Virus record (IMG/VR): IMGVR_UViG_3300006108_000026
Location: 1-43,417 of that record
Reading direction: 5' to 3' (one strand)
Source: a virus
Length of the DNA: 43,417 nucleotides
Numbering within the stretch: position 1 is the first letter of the stretch; each line of letters opens with the position of its first letter. The position numbers and the translations under genes were made by a program. A model generated the notes under the pieces. The model saw only the letters and a list, made by a program, of their open reading frames with translations. It ran no database searches and was not told where the DNA came from. Positions 15,462 to 25,900 of this stretch are shown piece by piece.

Positions 15462-15547
15462 GAATAAAACAGCACCATGCCATTTATAGCTATCGAAGAT
15501 TAAAAGCTTCTAGGCCCGTAGATGGCTTTCGGGCTATCCCACTCTAT

Positions 15548-15555
15548 GATAAATA
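15548..15555 (+). promoter_or_regulatory. T4-type late promoter GATAAATA
   Basis: GATAAATA lies 24 bases before the ATG of the gp25-like gene, in the longest gap of the rightward block (15462-15579). That gap otherwise holds only weak hairpins and no further gene. Confidence 0.65.
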
Positions 15556-15579
15556 CTCTAGACTTTTACGGACGAGCTC

Positions 15580-15954
15580 ATGAGCAACAAGGTTATCTAC
15601 AAGGGCTTCTCTACCGCCAACTGGATTAAGAACAAGACTTTTGCTCTTAACAACATTGAGCTGGTAAAGCAAGACCTTCTGAACCATATCTTCACCATCA
15701 AAGGTGAGCGCGTCATGATGCCTAACTTTGGCACCCGTATTCCTACCCTCGCCTTTGAACCGAATGATGAGAGAACCCGAAAGATCGTTGAAGATGATCT
15801 CACGACGGTCTTTGACTATGATCCTCGTGTCAAGCTGATAGCGCTGAACGTGCTGACGCTTCCAGACAACAACGCGATCATCGCCATGGCTGATCTGCTC
15901 TACCTAGAGTTCAATGTTACCGACGTTCTTCGCATCGAAGTAAAGACACAGTAA
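15580..15954 (+). CDS. 25: Baseplate wedge subunit gp25-like
   Basis: A 124-residue protein of the gp25/GpW family: a central IKGERVMMPNFGTRIPTLAFEP, then KIVEDDLTTVFDYDPRV and a final strand LYLEFNVTDVLRIEV. gp25 forms the core bundle of each wedge with gp6 and gp53 and starts sheath assembly. Length is close to T4 gp25 (132). It precedes gp6 by nine bases, the order seen in T4 relatives. Confidence 0.92.
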   Translation: MSNKVIYKGFSTANWIKNKTFALNNIELVKQDLLNHIFTIKGERVMMPNFGTRIPTLAFEPNDERTRKIVEDDLTTVFDYDPRVKLIALNVLTLPDNNAIIAMADLLYLEFNVTDVLRIEVKTQ

Positions 15955-15963
15955 GAGAACAGA

Positions 15964-18900
15964 ATGACGATCATAAACACTTACGCTGCTGAAAGTTGGG
16001 ACAAGGTCTACTCGGCCTTCCAACAGATCAACTTTACCTCGTACGACTTTGACACGGTAAAGGAAAGTCTGCTGCAATACCTGCAGATCTATCATGCCGA
16101 AGACTACAATGACTTCATTGAAAGCTCTGAACTTACGGCACTGCTCGAGCTGTTCGCCTACTCGGCTGAGCTTCTCGCATACCGTACTGACCAAGCTGCC
16201 CATGAAAACTTCATCTCGACAGCTCAGCGTAAGCAGTCGGTGCTGCGCCTTGCGAAGCTGATCTCTTACTCAGCATCTCGCAACATCCCAGCTCGCGGCC
16301 TCGTCAAGATCAACACGATCCGCACGGACGAAACCGTATACGACAGCCTTGGCAACAACCTGTCCGGTCAGACGATCACATGGAACGACCCAAACAACAC
16401 CAACTGGAAAGAGCAGTTCTTCCTCGTGATGAACCTTGTTCTAACTTCCAGCTTCGGTCAGCCTTCTAAGTCGTTCCAGATTTCTGACGTCTTGATGCAG
16501 CTCTACACGTTCAACAACTCGAAGAACGCTTTCCGCAACGGAGTCTTCTCGTTCACCGCATCTGGCACTACTGACACTGTCGCGATGGAAGCTGTTCCCA
16601 TCGACATCGATGCCAATGGACCATTTGAGCGCGCTCCAGATCTGAACTCTCAGTTTAACATCGTCTACGCGACTGACGGTCGCGGTGATGGCTCTGACTA
16701 CACTGGCTTCCTAATGTTCGTCAAGCAGGGTAACCTGATCCTTACGAACTACCAGATCCTCGAGCCTACTGCAAACCGCAGCATCGTCCTGAACCAGACG
16801 AATGTCAATGACACCGACGTTTGGCTCTATCAAGTCGACGACAACGGTTCTATTCTTCAGCCTTGGACCTCTGTTCCAACTCTCGCTGACCAGACCCTCG
16901 CGTTCAACAACGTCACGTCCCGTTACAAGTACGAGATCGAAACTCTCGAGAACGACCAGATCAGCCTTCTATTCGGCGATGGTAACTTCAGCGATGTTCC
17001 AGTCGGCCAGTTCCAGCTTTGGACACGCGTGTCTATTAACCAAGACATCACCATCCCAAAGAACAAAATCTCTGGGCAGGCGATGGGCTTCACGTATACC
17101 AACGCACAGAACGTCACCCACAACTTCAACCTCACGTTCTCGCTGACGTCCTCACTTCAGAACAACTCTGCTTCTGAAACAATCGAGCACGTTCGTCAAG
17201 CAGCTCCTTCGACCTACTACGCGCAGAACCGCATGGTCAATGGTCAAGACTACAACACCTACATGCTGCGTGACTCCACGATCCTAAAGCTGAACACCAT
17301 TAACCGTACGTTTGCTGGTCAGCCAAAGTATATCGAGTGGAACGACGCATCTGGTGCTTACCAAAACATCAAGCTGTTCGGCGATGATCTTACAATGCGC
17401 CTGTCAACTACCGTTGACATGGTGGAAACTACTTCTGCTTCCAAGGCGATTATTGATTCTTACATTGAGCCAGTCCTTTCTACGAACGCCATTCTGAACA
17501 CCCTAGTTCACCAAATGGCAACTGCTGAAGACAGTTATGGGATCATCAGCTATCCACGCCGTCAGTTCATCGAAGACAATCGCAAGATTTACTTCGACGT
17601 AGATGGCAATGCGGTCACGCCTTATGGTATTCAGCTAGATGGCAACCCACTTCAGACTGGTGATGGAAGTCTTCTTGAGAAGACAGTCATTCAAGGTGCT
17701 CTTGACGGTCACTGGTATGGTGAACCTCTTTCAACGGTTACTATCAACGGAACGCTTCACGGCGTAATCCCTGATCCTATTCTGTATCCAAAGAGCAACA
17801 GCAAGCTCTACATCTCTGATCTTCCAAGAACGATCGATGGCGTTAACACCTATCCACCTGGTGATACTGGCTCTGGCCTTCAGTCGATTCAGCGCCAGAA
17901 GTATTTTGGTCTGAAGTTCAATCGATTCCTCAAGGGATTCGGTGATGGCACTATCTCGCTCTACGATCCAGACAACCCACTTGCGTCTTCATCGGCTCAT
18001 GGCCCTTGCCCAGCTGACGGCCTTGATTCGTTCTACTACAAGGTCGAGACCATTACGATTGAGATGACCTCAGACGGTACAACCTTTACGGTCATCAGTA
18101 ATCTTCGTGGCAAGCTGCCTGACTATAGCCTCACGCTTGCGGCAACTACAGCAACGGGCAGATGGTCAGAGCAATATCCTGACACTGCTCTTCCAGTTGA
18201 CTTCGTGATTACCACGGGAACTGTAGCATACGATGCCGGTGATGCGTTTGTTATTGACATCATCAACACGAACACTGCATCGCCAATGACTCCTATTTGG
18301 CAGGCCGATGTTCGCATGTTCGGTACCGCCAACACGCTGGCATGTGTTAACCTCAGTGGCTGGTGGCAGCTTATTCCTTCTGACGTCGTAACAACTTCAG
18401 CTCTTGCCTCACCTCCTGGCTTTGGCATCTTTACTGGCGGCGCAGGCGATGGTCCAAATGCGGTTCAACAGCTAACCTTTGATCAAACACCAACGGGCAG
18501 CTCATGGGTGTTCTTGGTGGCTCGTACTGACGACGGTTCTGGTAACGTGTCCAGCTGGACGATCTACAACCGCGACATGAAGATCATCGCGTCAAGCCCA
18601 ACTACGAACTTCTGGTACAACCAAGACGCGCAGATTATTGACAGCTCCACGTTGAAGCCAGTGTATGACAAGATTCGCATCCTTCGTTCTAACATGGACC
18701 AGTATGGCCAGCCTCTGAAGAAGGCCGACATCTATGACTGCGTTGGCTTCGTGTATGACGCGAACGGCGAGATCATTACCAACGAGATCGAGATTCTTCC
18801 AACAGACACCATTGACTTTACCCAGTCTGGTGACGGAACTCCCGACAACATTCTACAGTTCGAATCGTTCTCGCTGAACTCTTACCAGTACACCATGCTC

Positions 18901-19818
18901 AATGTCAGTGACCCTAGCAATCCGGTCATCATTGAAACGCTTCCATGCGGATCCTACACTCTCGTAACAGGGTATGACACAAACCCGTATGACACGACTG
19001 GGTACGATCACAACGAAGTTACGGTAGTAACCGTCCCATCGTCCATCTCGGTTACGGGCTTCAGCGCTCCATTCATCTTCCAGCCTGGCAACTTTATGTC
19101 TGACGTGGTTGATGGAATCTATCAGCTTGCTCGTCAGAAGTTTGTTCCTGCACCAGCGGCTGAGAACCCAATCACTGAAGTCTACGGCTGTAACGTGATT
19201 ACGGGTCTTGACTTCATGTGGCAGCACTACACACCAGATGCTAACCTCATCGACCCGTCTGTCTCGAACATTCACGACACCTACATTCTGACTCAGGGTT
19301 ACTACACCAACATGATGGACTACGTCAATGGTCTCATCAGCGTAGAACCTTCGCCCCCAACGCCTCTTGATCTTCGCACGTCCTACGGGTACCTGCTTGA
19401 GAACAAGATGCTGTCAGACACCGTCGTTCTGCACCCTGGCAAGATCAAGCTTCTGTTTGGTTCACTTGCAGACCAAACGCTGCGTGCAAAGTTCCGCGTA
19501 GTCGTTGCTCCTACAGCAACGTTCTCGTCAGAGCGTATCAAGCAAGAAGTCATCAACACAATCAACACGTACTTTGAGATTGCGAACTGGGATTTCGGTA
19601 ACACCTTCTATGCTACCGAACTACTTGCGCTAATCCACCAAGCACTTCCAACCCAGATTTCTTCTGTGGTTATCGTACCAACGTACTCTGTCAACTCGTT
19701 TGGTTCGCTATTCACGATCAACTCTGGTCTTGATGAGGTGCTTCAGTCGTGTGCAACGATCAGTGATGTTGAGATTGTCTCTGCTCTGACACCAACGGTC
19801 CTTCGTCAGAACCTGTAA
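15964..19818 (+). CDS. 6: Baseplate wedge subunit gp6-like, enlarged
   Basis: A 1284-residue protein whose first ~480 residues match the gp6/baseplate-J pattern: helical DFIESSELTALLELFAYSAE, AYRTDQAAHENF, RLAKLISYSASRNIPARG and later EHVRQAAPSTYYAQNRMV. The last ~150 residues (LLFGSLADQTLRAKFRVVV through ISSVVIVP) give the usual C-terminal dimer domain. In T4 gp6 (660 residues) these two parts adjoin. Here roughly 600 residues of beta-rich sequence lie between them, including a pentapeptide series YDTNP-YDTTG-YDHNE at 1004-1015. gp6 dimers form the inner ring of the baseplate. It is translated right after gp25. Confidence 0.85.
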   Translation: MTIINTYAAESWDKVYSAFQQINFTSYDFDTVKESLLQYLQIYHAEDYNDFIESSELTALLELFAYSAELLAYRTDQAAHENFISTAQRKQSVLRLAKLISYSASRNIPARGLVKINTIRTDETVYDSLGNNLSGQTITWNDPNNTNWKEQFFLVMNLVLTSSFGQPSKSFQISDVLMQLYTFNNSKNAFRNGVFSFTASGTTDTVAMEAVPIDIDANGPFERAPDLNSQFNIVYATDGRGDGSDYTGFLMFVKQGNLILTNYQILEPTANRSIVLNQTNVNDTDVWLYQVDDNGSILQPWTSVPTLADQTLAFNNVTSRYKYEIETLENDQISLLFGDGNFSDVPVGQFQLWTRVSINQDITIPKNKISGQAMGFTYTNAQNVTHNFNLTFSLTSSLQNNSASETIEHVRQAAPSTYYAQNRMVNGQDYNTYMLRDSTILKLNTINRTFAGQPKYIEWNDASGAYQNIKLFGDDLTMRLSTTVDMVETTSASKAIIDSYIEPVLSTNAILNTLVHQMATAEDSYGIISYPRRQFIEDNRKIYFDVDGNAVTPYGIQLDGNPLQTGDGSLLEKTVIQGALDGHWYGEPLSTVTINGTLHGVIPDPILYPKSNSKLYISDLPRTIDGVNTYPPGDTGSGLQSIQRQKYFGLKFNRFLKGFGDGTISLYDPDNPLASSSAHGPCPADGLDSFYYKVETITIEMTSDGTTFTVISNLRGKLPDYSLTLAATTATGRWSEQYPDTALPVDFVITTGTVAYDAGDAFVIDIINTNTASPMTPIWQADVRMFGTANTLACVNLSGWWQLIPSDVVTTSALASPPGFGIFTGGAGDGPNAVQQLTFDQTPTGSSWVFLVARTDDGSGNVSSWTIYNRDMKIIASSPTTNFWYNQDAQIIDSSTLKPVYDKIRILRSNMDQYGQPLKKADIYDCVGFVYDANGEIITNEIEILPTDTIDFTQSGDGTPDNILQFESFSLNSYQYTMLNVSDPSNPVIIETLPCGSYTLVTGYDTNPYDTTGYDHNEVTVVTVPSSISVTGFSAPFIFQPGNFMSDVVDGIYQLARQKFVPAPAAENPITEVYGCNVITGLDFMWQHYTPDANLIDPSVSNIHDTYILTQGYYTNMMDYVNGLISVEPSPPTPLDLRTSYGYLLENKMLSDTVVLHPGKIKLLFGSLADQTLRAKFRVVVAPTATFSSERIKQEVINTINTYFEIANWDFGNTFYATELLALIHQALPTQISSVVIVPTYSVNSFGSLFTINSGLDEVLQSCATISDVEIVSALTPTVLRQNL

Positions 19819-19855
19819 ACCACAGGAAGCCTCATTCCGGGGTAATCATCTGGGA

Positions 19856-19863
19856 GATAAATA
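19856..19863 (+). promoter_or_regulatory. T4-type late promoter GATAAATA
   Basis: GATAAATA lies 43 bases before the start of the 2853-residue protein, in the 88-base gap after gp6. It would drive that gene and the overlapping propeller-bearing gene. Confidence 0.65.
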
Positions 19864-19906
19864 GTCTTCACAGAGTACTGACCTCTTACCCGGGCCCCAC
19901 GAGAAC

Positions 19907-22900
19907 ATGGCGCAAAACCTAGACTTCAATAAACTTATTCCTGGTTACATGCAGAATGAGACTCTCACGAGTCTTGTCAACAACCTGTTTAACCGCTTCG
20001 TCTCTCAAGAAAGCAGCATTTCTGTTTCGGGTACCGTCGGTGTTCCTGTTTCTGGCACCGCTGAGATCACTCAGCCAACGCTTGAGCGTCAGGAAAATGC
20101 TCTAATCCCAGGTCTGTACTTCAAGTCTGGCACTCAAGAATACCTTTACACTTTCGAAGACATGCTCAACAAGATGAGCACGCTTGACATCGATGTCACC
20201 AATCTTCGCACGTGGATCGCTGAGCAGACCTTCAACTACTCTCCACCGATTAACTACGACAAGTTCATCAACTACGCGAACTACTACTGGATCGGTTCTG
20301 TTCTTCCAAATAACTCTGGCCCAGCTTGGAACACTTCCAACAGCCCAGAGTACTACGTGATCCAGCAGCCACTGTCAACTTCTTTGACGAAGATGCCAGT
20401 GCGTCTAGCCACTACCCGCGACGTCTCTCGCTGGGTAAACGATCGTCCGACAGAAGTCTTCACGCTGACATTCACGTCAAGCACGACGTTCACGATTGAC
20501 AGCAGCCTTTCTCCAGGCCAAGTCTACACGGACATCTCAACCATTCCATCTGCACAGAACGCGGTTACCAAGATTGTTGTTCGTGCGCATGACTCTGCCA
20601 CATATCCAGGGCTGAGCGCGCCGTCTCTGGCTGACTACGATCTGTGCGAGTTCTACATCGTCAATGGTTCAACTCCGTTTGCCGCGGGCGACCAGATCGA
20701 GATCACGCTTACGTACTTCACGAGCGACATCTTCATCTCTGTTATTTCGCCAAACCTCATTGGCAAGGGCACTGTCAACGGTGTCTCTACCCTTTCCCCG
20801 TTCATGTACATCGATGGGATCCAAGTCAAGATCGGTGACCGCATCCTCGTAAAGGACCAAGTCGACACCACGCTGAACGGCATCTACGTCGTCACTGAGG
20901 GTGGAGTGTGGTCTAGAAGCTACGACGCGACCTACGACGATCAGTTCAATGTCGGCATGAAGGTCTATGTTGAAGAGGGTGCGACTCAGACGGGATACAC
21001 CTACGAGCTGACCTTCAAGGGAAACCTGAATCTGCCTGGTCCTGGGGTTCCTATCGACTCTAACCTGACCTTTACTTTGTACTCAACGACTGATCCATCT
21101 ACGATCAACGACTGGCAGAAGTACAACTACTGGGTTCACAAGGACGACCTTTGGCAGTTCTCTGCTCTGGGCGTCACACTGAATAATACGACCCAAGCAC
21201 AGCGCCCAATCATTGAGTACCTCGGCACCATCCAGCTCAATGGATATGTCGACTCTGTTACTGGTGAACCATGCGACGGCTCTAGCTCAACTGCAAGCCC
21301 GCTGTACCAAGCGAAGACTCGCTTTAACCAGATCCCGCAGTTTGATCTTTATCGCTATGACGGCACCCATGCTGGCATGACTTCGGGCATCTGGTTCTAT
21401 TCAGAGAGCCCACAGTATGTCACAGACAACATTCTTCTCCGTCGAGTTGAAACCACCGTCAACGGTGACTACGTTTTCTCAAGCGGTATCAAGGATGAAG
21501 CCGGTCGTCTTCTGTACTGGAAGAACGAAGGTGTGCTCAACTCTATCTGGAGACCGGGTGTCCAGACGGCATACCCTACTCTGCCTATCTTTACTGGTTC
21601 TTCTAACCACCGTCAGGGCGACCTTCACTTCCCAAGCGTAAATCCAGTCGCAGATGTTCAGGACTGGACGGTTACTCTGATCAATCCAACAACTGCTAAC
21701 ATCACTGGTACAAGAAGTGGATTTGTTGGCACCGCAACTGTAGATGTCAGAACGTCATTCGATGACTTTGATATCCGCATCGCGTCGAGAAGCATTCCGT
21801 ATGTCGCAGGCGATACGTTCACCTTCCACATGTGGGCACCAGCATCTCCTCGCTATGTCAAGGAGCTTGCGGATGGCAGCATCGTAAACTATCCGGGTGG
21901 TTATGCCGCAGACCAAGCTGCAGCCACTCAGACCGGTACGTGGCTGACTCCTCTGCGCATGTTCGAAAACCTCAACCGTGAATCTAGGACGACGATCTCG
22001 TTCCCAGACTTCATGAACCATGCGCGCTCGGTCATCAAGAACCAGGCGCAGTTCACTGGTGCTTCTTTCGGCAACAACAATGTCCGCACCCTTAACTTTT
22101 TCACGGGTGCAGGCGGTAAGATCCGCGAGTTCGAAAGCAACTTCCCACTGCTCGCGTCAATGCTCATTGAGCAAGACCTGTCACCAATCACCATCATTGA
22201 CTTTGCCGAACAGCAGTATAACATCGCGCTCGCAAGCATTGACCAGTTCTTGATCAATGAACTTGCTGGTTATCTTGCGGCTGGAAACACAGTTCAAACA
22301 ACCACCATAAATCCAAACGCGCAAGACATCATTAAGCTTGGAAATTACTTCCAGGCACTAAGAGCACAGAACACCAACCTTGCTGCCGTGTTTGGTGACA
22401 CGATCTCTGCTGTAAAGAACTGGCCAGCTACTCTTCCAATGATTGGCTTGGTAAGTCGTGTAACTCCGTCCATCACGATTGATCCCGAGCTTAACATTCC
22501 AGTTATCGTGCACCACGATGGTCATATCTCCCCACTGGCAACTGAAGATGCCACGTTCAACCGCAACCTCACGCAGACAGTTGTAACCCGTTCTGACGGC
22601 ACGAAGTCAGCCGGTGTCTTTTATGAAACTCTTCCAGCTAACTTCCGCCCTTACGCTCAACAGCTGTGGATGGTCCCATCTACGAGCGCGGTAAACATCT
22701 TCAGCGTCACCTACGACACCGAAGAAGCTCCAGCGACTGGTCTTGCAGGGCAGTATTGGTATCAGCGTTCAACGAATACTCTTCGCGCGTGGGATGCTGG
22801 CATTCTTTCTTGGATCCCAGCACCGGTTTCAGTCGCATCCCGTTGGATCCCATTCGCCGCCGAAAACGTTCGTAACAGCCTGGTGCTTTCAATCGAGCAG

Positions 22901-25900
22901 CAGCTCTATGACAGCGTCCACCCAGCCCAGCAGCTGAACATTGATCTGCTTCATAGCGATGCCGTGACAAACGCGGCATACAATGAACTAGAGCTTGCTC
23001 GCTTTGCAGCGAAGTACAACTACGACACCTACGCTCCTGACTACTCTGCCTCAAACCCATTCACCTGGAACTACAGCCAGGCGACTATGCCCGATGTTCC
23101 AGGCACGCCGGGGATTGCTCGTTGGTTTGATCTTTACAAGTCTTACTTCACGACTTATGGTGCTCCTGACCTAGACCGTCCAGACCTTTACCCATGGCGT
23201 CTCGGGACTGCGGCTTTCGGCGCCTCGTATGATAAGCCTGCTGGTTGGGATGCAGCGTATGCTGGAACAACCCGCCCTTGGTCAGATCAAATGTGGGCGG
23301 ACATCCAAGCGTTCCACCCAACCATCAAGCTGTGCGTGGATATTCACACCGACACTCTGCTTCCACCATACGTTGCTGCCTCTGATCCAAATGCTATCCG
23401 CGCATTGACGAACACCATTCCGCCAGGCATCAGCGCCGGCTACTCATACGGCCAAAATGGTCCAGTTGAACTCGTGTGGGAAAAGTCCCTTGAGTATCTG
23501 TATGGTCTTGCACGCACCTACTTCCGTCTGTACCCACTCGCCTTCCTCGACAAGAGCTGGGGCGAGACGTACATTCAGTCAGATGGTAACCTTCGCGTAG
23601 AGCGTAACCTTCAGGCATCCCTCCCAGCATCAAAGTTCCTGATGCACGGTGAGCGCCTTAACCTTGTCAACTCATACACCCCTGCCGAGGCCAAGGATCG
23701 CTTCCTAAATCTTGGTGGCGTCACGTGGACCCCTACGTTCTCTGGAACGGTCTCATTCACGGTAACCCACTGTGCCAACACTGGCGACGTGGGCATGCTT
23801 GGTCCTATGGGTCCATCATCTACAGTCTTCGGCGTGTATGTCAACGGAGAGCTGGTTACCCGTGTGTTCGAAGGGGTAGCGTTCTCGTTCTACTCACCGC
23901 AAGGCGTAAACTTCGCTAATGTAACGATTGAAGACCACGGCATCCCATTCGAGATCGGTGACACGCTCACCATGACGTTTGAAGCCGACACGATCACTAC
24001 CGAGCTACCAACCACCGGTCTTGACTTCATGTACGGTCTTCTTGGTTGTGAAGGTTGCGTGGCAGATGCAACTCCAGACCCTTCACTCGTCATCACTGAC
24101 ACTCCACACCTACCAACCTATTCATTCACCGCGGGCCAGACTAAGGTCCTCAAGGGTACGGGCCAGTGGTTCACCAACCTTCTGCGCTACAGCTACATTG
24201 ACACGGATTATTCGACAGCGTCTCTCGCATACCGTGGTTGGGCTGTAAACCTTGTGCACCGTCTCGGCGCGCTGGTCCGTCCAGACACGCTAACAATCAC
24301 CACGAACTCCGGTACTATCCCAACCACCGGCTACAGCGTGATGCTTAAGCGTTCAATGAACACGCAATCGCTGTGGATCTCCGGCATCCGCGTTCAGCTT
24401 GTTCAAATGGGTGCCAAGGTTCTAGAGCCAAGCGGGCTCTACATTCCAGCAAGTGACGGTTCTGACTGGATCTTCCGCGTTGAAGTCTACAACCCATCCC
24501 ACCCAGTTGCCGAGTACCGCGTGCTCGACACTGCAGGAGACTATACTGACTTCACCGCTCTCGGTGGGACCCACTCCAAGATTTCTTGGAAGCGTTACTC
24601 GAACTACACCTCGACGACTACGTCAACGATGCCACTGCAGATCACTGGCATTCAGAACGTTCTGAACTTCCTTTACGGCTATGTTGACTATCTCGAAGGT
24701 CAAGGCTTCAAGGCCAATAGCTCTGACGTTCCACTGACCGATGCTGCAACCGGCCGCAACGTTGACTGGCAGCTGGAGATTGAAAAGTTCATCGACACTG
24801 TCTATGCTGGAATGCAGGCCGGTGCTGGTGTAATCGTCAACCCATTCATGAGCAAGCTGTACCTTCAGACTCCAACTGGATTGATGGGCCGCTACACCGA
24901 CAGCAAGTTCCTCGACGCTTACTCATCTCAAGCAGCATACGACATCACCGGCTCTGCTATTAGCCCTCGCAACCTTAGCGTCATCCGCACTGATGCTCAG
25001 ACCGTAACCTACTCCAAGACGCCAATCTTCTCAGCGCACGTCTTCGTTGATGAGTTTGAGCACGCGATCATCATGAACAACCGTTTCTCAGATGATCCAA
25101 CGTCTTCGGTAATCTTCGATGAGTTCCTCGGAAGCTACACGCAGACCGCGTACTTGACCTACACTCGCCAGGCAGACATCAACAATAAGCCAACGTTCGA
25201 CGGATTCTTCCTGAACGGCAACGATGTCACGAGAAACATCGCGTCGACTATCGATTCTCTTCAGCACACCTACGATGCTGGTTCTACCTTCAACGAACCG
25301 AAGATGGCACAGCACGCGCTGTCGCTTATCGGCTTCAAGTCTAAGGACTACTTCAACACTCTCAACATCAGTCCTTCGGTTCAGCTGGACTTCTGGAGAG
25401 GTATGATCAGTGCCAAGGGTACGAACCTCGCCATCGATGCCTTCACCAACTACAAGGCGTTCTCTAACTCTTCAGTCGATGAGTTCTGGGCCTACAAGCT
25501 TGCGTCATACGGTGATGCAGGTGAGCGCACGTTCCCTGAGATTAAGATCCAGCCAAACGACTGCTCGCGTCAGTTTACGTCTCTGCAGTTCTACACGAAG
25601 ACCGATCCTACCTACACTGCGCTCCCACTGTTTATCCAAGTAGAAGCCAATGACGACACCCGTTGGTTCTCTATCGATGACCTTGGAACGGTTCTGCGCT
25701 TCGACGCGGACGCCGTGTCTGAAATGGTCAATGTCACAGAAGCTGGTTATGTTCAGCTCTCGAACATCTATCACAACGGTGATACGATGGGACCATCGAT
25801 CAGCCCATCTACTGGGGCCCGCATGGTCAATGCGAACACGATCTACGTAACTACCCCAGGGACCTACACGATCTCTGGCTACACGTGGAACAACCAAGCC

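Noticed and set aside
15511-15538. Hairpin after the gp5-like gene (GCCCG/CGGGC or GATGGC/GCTATC)
   Set aside because: Short stems with a bulge or wobble and no following T-run, so no support for a terminator.
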